64,000 nucleotides of DNA from Alopecurus myosuroides. Its lineage: Eukaryota > Streptophyta > Magnoliopsida > Poales > Poaceae. Position 1 is the first letter of the stretch, and every line of letters begins with the position of its first letter. A program made the translations under genes and the position numbers. The notes under the pieces are model-generated. The model made no database searches, had not been told where the DNA came from, and saw only the letters and a program-made list of their open reading frames with translations. Location: NCBI GenBank assembly GCA_028641055.1, contig CM054063.1:48357920-48421919 (forward strand). The letters run 5' to 3'. This document shows, piece after piece, positions 56,084 to 64,000 of the stretch.

Positions 56084-59000
56084 TTTGTCGCACCCGGACT
56101 TCTAAAGGATACTCGCCGTTCCGTTGAACAGTAGTAGATTGGATTACGGGGCTTACCGGCACCCGCGTCCTCTTACGAGTAGGCCAACACACGTATGTGT
56201 GACAACCAACCCCTATCTGTTCAGCGTCGACGTAAACTATCCCATAGAAATCAGGATACTACCATTGACGTACTTCATACCATACACACATGGTACGTCA
56301 ACGGCTTGTAACAGAATGATAGCACAACATATCTCTAAGACACAAAAGATGGAAATAAGTTGCAAATGGCTCTCACTAGAGCAGAGATAGCAAATACAAT
56401 CATCCAGAGGACACATCTCCCAACATAACATCATTACATCTCAGCGGAAGCATTCAAAGGGTCTGAGTATAGACAAATCCAAAATAGGCTTAAGAAGCCG
56501 GGAATGAAAGGAAAACGGAGCCCATCCACGAGGTCTCGGATCCTGCCCAGGTCCGCTATCTACTCGTCAGCAGCCTCGTCAAACTCCATGTAGTAGCCGT
56601 CACCTGGATCCTCGTAAGCGTAGTCTGCGGAAACCACAGCCCCAAAGGGGTCAGTACAACAACGTACTGGCAAGCAAGACTCACAGTTCACCAAAATGTA
56701 ACCCGTCAACACCAAGCACAGATGCCTTGGGTTCAACGGAAGAAAGGAGATATGAAAGATGCTGCAACTGGCTGCTCTAACCAACTACAGAACATACTAC
56801 AGCTTCCGGGCTAACAAAAAGAGATAAGATAGCGTAAGGTAACCAACTATAACTAACCACCAAACAAACCCATCCTGGATCTCGCCCCTTATCCAAAGAA
56901 GCAATCCGAGGATAACTCACACAGTTGGATTAATGATGGTTCAAGTTATTGTGGCAATATGGCTATTACTAGTCAAGTTATCATTAGTTAGGTGTAAGTT
57001 GTTCTGAGTACTTGTTAGCCAGTACTTTCACCAAGTTAACCATAACCGCGGAAAACACGACTTCTCGAGAAGATTTATCCCTGCAGGGGTGCACCAATTT
57101 GGCCGTACACGTAAGAATATCCCGCCAGACGGGAATCAAACCCACCAAGCGAGGCACTCTACACAACTCAACTCTTCTTCGCATCAAGCCCAAAGCACCA
57201 CGTGCTGTGCGTGCGCGGCTAATCGAGCCCCACGAAGAAAAGGGGACCCTCATAGCACTCTAAGACCACACCGCCCTAAATGCCGACTACAAAAGTTCGA
57301 CCCTGGCCTCGGGTCCGTACCTGCATATGCGTGCATCAAATGGAAAGCCCGAACTAAGTGTGGTGATTTGGACGAGATGCGAATCGAATCAAATTGAGGG
57401 GGGCGCCCATACACGCTTCCCACATGTGGATAGTGCGCTCATCATGGATCAGTAGACAAGACCCTTTTCCTAATTAGGGTCGACACTAGCAGGCCTCAAA
57501 ACCACGCCGGGCCTCCTGCCGGTGCCTTATCAGCAAATTATTATTACCTCAAGATTAACAGGTTGTTGTTTAACATCGAGCCCCAGAACATAATGGGAAT
57601 ATAGTAACGGAAAGTAACGGGTAACAGACTCGAGCAAAAACAACCCTAAGCATGCTAGTAAGACACGGGCTCAAACAACGGGGTTATAGGAGTGGAGGTG
57701 AGGCAATATCAGGGTTCAGGGTATCATGTGATAGGTTCGGAGAACAAGCAACGATACATAGGGCTAGCATAATAGACAACGGAAAGTATCGGTAACCGAT
57801 GTTGAAAGGAACACAGTGGTTCATGTGAGTGATAACTTGCCTGCAAACTCAGCAGCCTGGTACTGAGCTAGATCCTCAGAAGGGGTGTTGTAAGTATCGT
57901 CTGTCTCAACGTCGTCGTCTATCCGAGAAGAAGCAAACAAACAATGCAGAAAGATAACAATCAATATCATGGCATAGTGCACAATCATGGGATGATGCAT
58001 GTCAAGTTAATGGATGCACCAAAATAAACTAGTTGACATGGTATCACAATTTAAATGGACCCATATGCAATTGGATTGCATATGGAAAAGGTCCATGAAT
58101 TAAGGTGGAAACAAATGATCTAAAGTTAATTACCATGTGAAAGTTGATTACCATGATGCATGCATGAGGAAAACAACAAAATAACAACAATGGAATCAAT
58201 TGGAAATAAGGTGTACCCAATTTTGGAATTTTAGTTATTAAGTTAAGAATTTTGGGTTCCTTAAAGGGATTACACAAATAGTTGTTGTTTTCACCAATTT
58301 AAATTATGCAAAATAAATAACAAAATTCATATTTGAAAAGAATACAAAATTTTAGGTGGATTACATGTTTCAATTATTGATAAAGGAATTAGGATGAATT
58401 TATTATGATTTAAACAAGATTAAACAAGTTGTAAATGAATTTAAAACAAGCATGAATATTATTTGAATTTTATTTGTTCAAAACATTAAAACAAATTCAT
58501 AATTGGAAAGGTTATGTTTTTCTGGTTTGAAAACATACTTTGCATGTTCAAAAATAATTTAATTTGATTAAGTTATGAATTTAGCAAATTTAAATGATTT
58601 AAACAAGGTTTAAATTATTTAAGAACTTTTAATTATTCAAATCATAAATCAAAATTTATATTTGAAAAGATGGTTCCAAAAGGTATGGAAAACATATTTT
58701 ATTTGCATGATTTGGATTAAGTATGAATTAGTTATGCAATTTATCAAATTACAATTGAATTGTTTGAATTTGAATTTTGGATGCATTTGGAAAATTCAAA
58801 ACAGTACACAAATGGTTTAAATAAATAGACAATTTAATTTGGATCAACAAACATATTTTACTTTTATTATTTGGAGTTATGAAATGAGAGTTATTAACAA
58901 TTTCATTTTGAGGACCATTCTGCAATTTAAAAGGACTTAGATTTAAAACAGAAAAGGTTAAAAACTTTTTATACGCACTGCTAGCTAACCCAGGGCACTG

Positions 59001-59111
59001 CCACTGGGCCCTGGGCCAGCGTGGCATGCACGCGTGGCAGCTGTGCCACACAGCAGCTGACAGGGGGGCCACCCTGTCAGCGCAACGCGCAAAAGAGTGG
59101 GTTTTAATCGC

Positions 59112-59178
59112 GGAGCCAGGACTCGAACTCGCGACCTGCCCGTGCGCGTACGCTGAGTGCAACCACTGCGCTGCTCGA
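59112..59178 (-). other. tRNA-like segment in the 5' LTR
   Basis: Counterpart of 48655-48722. A-box hairpin GCGCAGTGGTTGCAC (one change from the 3' LTR copy, which loses one stem pair) and B-box-like GAGTTCGAGTCC on the minus strand. Confidence 0.4.
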
Positions 59179-59357
59179 TCGATCTTGTCAGTAAGGGGGC
59201 TGCAGCTAGGTTGAGGTTCAGAGCTGGGGTTAACTGAATTTTGCGCGCGCGCTCGACTGAACTCTGACAGAGAAAACGATGACGGCGGCCGGCGGCGATC
59301 AACGCTACGATGCAGTGCCGTGCTGCGAGTGGGTGCTTGCTGGTGGTGCAGTGCGTG

Positions 59358-59886
59358 TAGGGCTGGAATTCAAGCCGAGCCGAGTCAGCTCGGCTCGACT
59401 CGCTCAAACTCGGTCAACTGACGAGTCGAGCTCGGCTCGACTCGTTCAATAAACGAGTCCAAAATCAAAACTTGGCTCGGCTCGGTGAACTCGCGAGCTA
59501 CTCGTTTAACTTTTTTTATTTTATAAAACTATAAAAAGTCAATATTATATATTTATATATAAGTATTTTTCATTATTTGGAGCACGTATAATAAAATCAT
59601 CACAATAATCGATGAAAAGATGTCACAATAAAATAATTTGTCATAAGTAAACTACAATAATCAGTAAAAAAAAGTTCACATATATAAGAATATCATTAGA
59701 AATTCTTTTTACCGAGTTAAACGAGCTAAACGAGTACTTGTAAACTCGGCTCATTTAGCTTGAACTCGCTTACTGTCGAAAACGAAAACTCGACTCGGCT
59801 CGTTGGACAACGAGTTCGAGCCGAGCCGAGTCGAGTTGCGAGCTACTCGTTTAACTCACGAGCTTCGAGTTTTAATTCCAGCCCTA
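59358..59886. mobile_element. hAT-type MITE (529 bp) inside the 5' LTR
   Basis: Terminal inverted repeats TAGGGCTGGAATT and AATTCCAGCCCTA, extended by palindromic GAGCTCGGCTCGA-type sequence inside both ends, and an AT-rich centre. It is flanked by an 8-bp target duplication AGTGCGTG (59350-59357 and 59887-59894), the length hAT transposases make. The other LTR has the uninterrupted site GCAGTGCGTGCCCG near 48890. It has no transposase ORF, so it needed one supplied in trans. It is absent from the 3' LTR, so it inserted after the retrotransposon. Confidence 0.9.
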
Positions 59887-61087
59887 AGTGCGTGCCCGTG
59901 GTCACGGGGCAGAGAGGAGGGAACGGAATCGCCTGCTCACCTCCGGTGTAGATGAGCAGAGGCTCGGGGCAGAACCGGCCGGCGACGACGTGGACGATGG
60001 CGACGGCGCTCCGGTTGGTGGCGATCTCAGCGGCGGTGTCGATGCTGTCGAGGAAGGTGCGGCGGTGTGGTTCCAGTAGCTAGTATGGATGGTGGCGCAG
60101 CGAGGTGGCGGTGGTCATCGTGGGTTCAGGCGGCGGCGCTCCGGTGCTGGTTGCAGAGGTGGAGAACGGGGCAGTGAGAGGTGGAATTGGCGGCGGAGCT
60201 CGAGGGGAAAGGGGTAGGGCTAGGCTAGGGCTGCGGCGCGCGGTCCTAGGTAGGTTATATAGGTCTACGGGTGCGCGCTTGGCCGTCGCTGCGATACGGT
60301 GCCGCCGTGGCACCGGCGGATGACCGGCCGTACAGAAAGAAGAAAGAGAGGGTGAGCGAAGCGGTACGCGGGCCAGCGCGGAAGGAAGAAATGGGCCGGG
60401 CCGTGTGCTTGCCCTCCGCGCGCGCGTTTTTCCTTGTTTTTTTTTCTTCTTCTGTTTTTTTTTTTTTTGCAGCAAAAGAAAATAGAAGGATTTGATAGGT
60501 TTTAGGGCTAGGAAAAATTTGGAAAAATTATGGTTAGGTTAGTTTTTACAATAGCAACTAAATGCTAACTTTGTTTTCAAAAAGTTTTCAAATTAAAATG
60601 TTGTTTGTGAATTAATTCAAATTGGATGGATTTTATTTATTAAGTGAATATTATTGAAAACAAACTTTTTAATAGGGTGAACCCTATTGTTTAAGTAGAA
60701 CAATTTAGTTGAATTGTTTTGGCAATTTTCATAAATCCATATTGGGTGCTGTTGTAACATGTGATTTGAATTTGAATTTTTAAAAGCAAATTGGAATTAA
60801 CTGATTGATTTAAAAGCCACCATTTTAATAGTTGAACATTATGGAATAAAATGGAAACAAATGGTTGTTAGTATTTGAACTTTTTATTTAAAAGGTTGTA
60901 ACAGAGCAAGTATGAAATAAATGTTTGAATAAAGTTTGAATTTCAATTGTGAAAACAGAGAAAACAGATGCAAACAAATAAGAAACAAATGCAAACAAAT
61001 CAATGAGTATGATGACATGATGCAAAACTTTACTCAAACAAGAAATCAAACATTCTAAATGGAAGTTTTCATACTTGGGATGTTACA

Positions 61088-61625
61088 TGGGTTGAGTGGA
61101 TACTCCCCCACATGATGAGGGGAGAGGTGGAGGCACCAAAAAATCGTGGTTGCCTCCCCCTCCTATATAAAGAGGGGTTGGACCTCCCTCTCCCCACACA
61201 CTTGGTGTCATCTTTACTTCCTCTCCAACCGCTGCTCCATTCCATGGTCTCCGGCTTGGAGAAGCCCTGACCGTGGGATTCTTCACCACCAGCACGCCGT
61301 CGTGCTGCTGGAGTTCCGAGGGATCCTCTATTTCCGCGCCCCGCTGGATCGAGGGAACGGAGGTCGTCATCAACCGTACGTGTGACCGATCGCGGAGGCA
61401 CCGCCGGATTGCGGTGCACATCTTCTCGCTATCGGGATCGGTGTGAGTACGACTACGCCAACAACAAGATTTGATCTCGTAACTCTTTGTGTCTTCGAGG
61501 GTATGTGTTCTACTTCTACTTAACCCTCTTATTGCCCGTTGCACTTCGTCTCCTTGATTAGATCTTGGCCTTTCAGGTGTCTCTCGCGTAGGAAATTTTT
61601 TGTTTTCTATGCAACGACCCCTTCA
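61088..61625 (+). repeat. Copia LTR, copy 2, right part
   Basis: Begins with the right TGGGT target duplication (61088-61092) and continues the interrupted LTR to ACCCCTTCA at 61625, followed by the PBS TGGTATCAGAGC (61627-61638). The TATA box TATATAAAG is kept at 61164-61172. Minus-strand ORFs at 61069-61544 span the insertion edge and are not genes. Confidence 0.9.
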
Positions 61626-62431
61626 GTGGTATCAGAGCCGGATCTATGCGTAGATGTTTTATACGGGTAGAACACATATGTGTATATGGGCGTTGATGAT
61701 CATGTTATTACCTCCTTGATTATTTTATGATCTTAGTGGCATAGTGGGATGAAGCGGCCCGGACTAACCTTACATGTCCACGTACATGAGACTTGTTCCA
61801 CAACTGACATGCAACTTGTATTGCATAAGTGGCTTGCGGGTGTCTAATTCTCCTACTATAGTTAAGATCTAATCTATGAAGGGTTGTTAAAAATGTGTTT
61901 ATCAACGTTGTGGTTGATGTTCGTAGGTATGAACGGTTCTATCCTCGAAAGCCCTAAGCCACGTAAAATATGCAAAAAAATACATTAGAAGCGTCTAACT
62001 AGTTTTTGCTGGGCATGTGATGTGATATGGTCAATTTTAGAAATTTGATTATGAGATGATCTATTTTGTAAATTATTGATATACCGGAAGGTATCCATAT
62101 TGTTGTCTTATTATTGATGGACAATCAAGATTGGGGTGCCAAGGTACTTGGTACCACGACCGTGGAATGATGGAGATCATACCATGATGCACATGATGAA
62201 GATCAAGTGCAAGGAGGACCATATCATATCATGTTATCCTTACATGTGATGTCTGTGATGTTAATCCTTTTATGCATCTTGTTTTGCTTAGATAGCGACA
62301 ATACCATTATAAGATGATCCCTCTCACTTAATATCAAGATAATAATGTGTTCTTCCTTAAGTATGCATCGTTAAGACAATTCATCGTTTCGAGACACCAC
62401 GTTATGATCGGGTGTAACAGACTCAACGTTC
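61626..62431 (+). other. Copia leader, copy 2
   Basis: Counterpart of 28448-29252. No domain-bearing ORF. Ends at the same join to the Tat LTR remnant (ACTCAACGTTC then GCCGACTTAG). Confidence 0.65.
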
Positions 62432-62689
62432 GCCGACTTAGGGTTAGAGTTCGAGTCCTCCCCGGGTGAGATTTGAGACCTGGCCACCTATATAAGGCCA
62501 GGAGAACCACCAGGAGAGGACAAGAAATACCGCACCACCAAGCCTTAAGGGTTTTACCTCTACGAGGGCCCTGAACCTGGGTAAATCGTGCCCCCTGTCT
62601 AGCCGACGATCGTCACCAGCGCCTACAGGTTCTCTTAATCGAAACCCTATGGGTTCACCCAAGGGATTTGTTGAGATGCAGATTCGACA
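62432..62689 (+). repeat. Tat 5' LTR remnant, copy 2
   Basis: Counterpart of 29253-29593 with TATATAAG at 62489-62496. It lacks 83 bp that copy 1 has between two TTAAGG words (29366-29371 and 29449-29454); copy 2 has a single TTAAGG at 62545-62550. The PBS-like ATTGGCGTCGTCTG follows. Confidence 0.65.
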
Positions 62690-64000
62690 ATTGGCGTCGT
62701 CTGTGGGAATGGCGGGTGTTGTATCTCCGGCATCTTCGGCTTCATCGACAATCAACTCACGTTGGAAACCCTTGACTTTGACTCCGACCAACCTGATTCG
62801 AATTGGAGCTGTCGTAGTCACCCCTCACTCGCCGGAATCACGCCCGGTATTCAACGATCTGGAGAAGAGCGTCACCTTGACGTCCGGGAGCTTCAAGTTC
62901 TACACCAACAAAGATGGGATCCTTTACTTCCGTGAGGAATCGGGATCTGAGTCGATCTCCAGCCCAGGAGCTGTCGATTCACGACCCTACCGCACGGATC
63001 ACAACTTGGCAAAAAGTGGCGAGTCCATCCGCCTCAACACCAGCAACTTCCATACCCTCTCTACAGAGGAACCCTCTCGGATCAGGAAGTCCTTTCAAGC
63101 CACGCCTAGGACCCACAAGCCATATCTGGCTCAAGTCTGCATGGCAGGATCGGAAGAACCACCCGAAGAAACTGAACACAGCGCAAGGGAATGCGCTGAG
63201 ATCGGCGTCTCGTGAGACGCTTGGGTCCGAGCAAAGGAGGCTATCCGCACGAGCAAACCACCTGCAGTCGGAGCCCCACACAAAGATATGACCGCCTACC
63301 ACTATCATCTAGTGAGAGAGGCTACTGCGATCAAGGAAGCTCGTATAGATATAGCCAATCGGAAGAGATTGGCGGACGAATCGAGCCAACGCCGGGCCGC
63401 GCTGTCCTTAACACCTTATGTCGGGACTCGTCCCGCGAGGAAGGGATACGCCTCAATAACCGCGACCATGGACGACGAGTCCCTGAACGGAATTAGCAAG
63501 TCACTCGGACCTTCCCTCATGCGGGTCGACGAGGATGGAAACATCTATCCCCAAACTCCCGCTGCCGCGGTCCTAGCCGCAGCAACCTACATGCAGATAA
63601 ATCAACCAGGGGAAAACGATCCCTGAGCGGAGCAATACAAGCAAGTTCAGAAGGGATTAGGCATGGCAGCCTCAAGGCTTGGCTCCTATGATCGCAGGAA
63701 AGCTGCTGCACAGAAGGAGAAGGAAGCATCCTGCAGGCGCAGGAGTGCTTCGCCCAGGAGGGAAAAATCGCCTCGCCGTGGTCGAGGAAAAGAAGCCCGG
63801 CGACGTGATGATAGCCGGAGCAGCAGCGAAGGTAGCCCGAGGAATAAAGACCGCGGCTCGCGACATCATAGCAGCCACTCGCGAAATCGCAGCAAGGAAC
63901 CAAGGAAGGAAATCGGTCATGATCAGCCAGGTTATAATGCGCGATCAGATATCGCGCAAAATAAAGTGGACAAGGCGAGAGCAGCAAGGAACCGCGCGCG
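62649..64000 (+). pseudogene. gag: Tat gag, copy 2 (runs off the window)
   Basis: 62649-63215 is a 188-residue open frame in which copy 1 has two TGA stops; copy 2 has CGA (Arg) at 62799 and at the second site near 62981. It ends at its own TGA (63213-63215), where copy 1 has CGA. From 63288 the frame continues (RKRLADESSQRRAAL, MDDESLNGISKSLGPSLMR, QINQPGENDP) to the TGA shared with copy 1, then into the Arg/Ser-rich segment at the window edge. It is a decayed capsid gene, and the reciprocal stops show both copies decayed independently. Confidence 0.78.

Larger units (their letters stand above)
45623..61087 (-). mobile_element. Nearly intact Tekay-lineage (RIRE3-like) Gypsy retrotransposon with orf0
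   Basis: 15,465 bp, flanked by TGGGT on both sides (45618-45622 and 61088-61092). On the minus strand: 5' LTR (61087-56086), PBS, leader, orf0 (55546-54731), gag (54522), protease, RT, RNase H and integrase with a chromodomain-like tail (to 50133), PPT, 3' LTR (50094-45623). The domain order and chromodomain place it among chromoviruses. An ORF upstream of gag is known from the rice RIRE3 and RIRE8 elements. I counted roughly 25 differences between the LTRs in the first 1.9 kb, so insertion is recent but not the latest event. Only one nonsense codon and two frameshifts are seen in gag-pol. Confidence 0.93.
56086..61087 (-). repeat. 5' LTR of the Tekay element (5002 bp, includes MITE)
   Basis: Matches 45623-50094. 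The extra length is explained by the 529-bp MITE at 59358-59886 plus its 8-bp target duplication, minus small indels. The TATA-like ACCTATATAA (minus) is at 60255-60264 and lies upstream of the MITE in the direction of transcription. The MITE is therefore in the transcribed part of this LTR if that box is used. Confidence 0.95.
36031..64000. repeat. Tandem segmental duplication, unit 2 (split by an insertion, continues past the window)
   Basis: Matches 18301-30902 in order and orientation. 36031-45622 and 61093-64000 are the duplicated sequence; 45623-61087 is a later insertion with its TGGGT target duplication. Unit 2 reaches the gag region of the plus-strand Tat element at the window edge, so at least 4.8 kb of it should lie to the right. 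Confidence 0.92.

Noticed and set aside
36031..64000. Second unit as a pure assembly duplication
   Set aside because: Private substitutions, frameshifts, an 83-bp deletion, microsatellite change and a private 15.5-kb insertion are spread along the copy. Long reads are still needed for final proof.
1..64000. Host protein-coding, rRNA or functional tRNA genes
   Set aside because: Every ORF with a recognisable domain belongs to a transposable element, and no complete tRNA cloverleaf or rRNA motif was seen on either strand.

Overview
The window looks like intergenic DNA from a large grass genome, most likely a Triticeae species (wheat, Aegilops, rye or barley group). This is inferred from the element types: Athila-like LTRs opening TGATACGTCCATTTTGCATC, Tat-lineage Gypsy elements whose LTR opens TGTCGGGGGG, a Copia LTR opening TGAAGGGAATATGCCC, a CACTA element with a TNP1-like gene, and a Tekay-type Gypsy family with LTRs of 4.5-5 kb. 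I found no convincing host gene, rRNA, functional tRNA or CRISPR array. Almost every base belongs to a nest of transposable elements (TEs).

Layout. 1-6492 is a plus-strand Tekay-type element whose 0.93 kb interior has lost nearly all of gag-pol. 6493-7133 is a short unidentified stretch. 7134-19780 is a minus-strand Tat-lineage Gypsy element: 3' LTR at 7134-7967, degraded gag-pol at 14367-19780, and, on the opposite strand between pol and the LTR, a multi-exon antisense gene (8683-13732) with its own TATA-like box and a gypsy-type 'Transposase_28' domain. At about 19780 it is fused to the 3' half of an Athila element (19780-23296), followed by a right-truncated CACTA transposon (23297-26782), the left part of a Copia element (26783-29252) and a plus-strand Tat element with degraded gag-pol (29253-36011).

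The block 18301-36030 is then repeated in tandem from 36031 to beyond the right edge (unit length 17,730 bp). The second unit is split by a nearly intact minus-strand Tekay-type element (45623-61087, target-site duplication TGGGT on both sides). That element carries orf0, gag, protease, reverse transcriptase, RNase H, integrase and a chromodomain-like tail between two long LTRs. A 529-bp hAT-type MITE sits in its 5' LTR only.

Order of events inferred from nesting: Athila, CACTA, Copia and Tat fragments were joined by deletion or illegitimate recombination; the composite was then duplicated in tandem through short homology; the copies diverged (private stops, frameshifts, microsatellite changes, an 83-bp deletion); the full-length Tekay element inserted into the Copia LTR of copy 2; and the MITE inserted last into that element's 5' LTR. 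Main items for follow-up: the antisense spliced gene, orf0, the duplication junction at 35984-36035, a tiny poly(A) insertion with a 14-bp target-site duplication at 31809-31864, and an LTR-end-like module inside the Tekay 5' leader.
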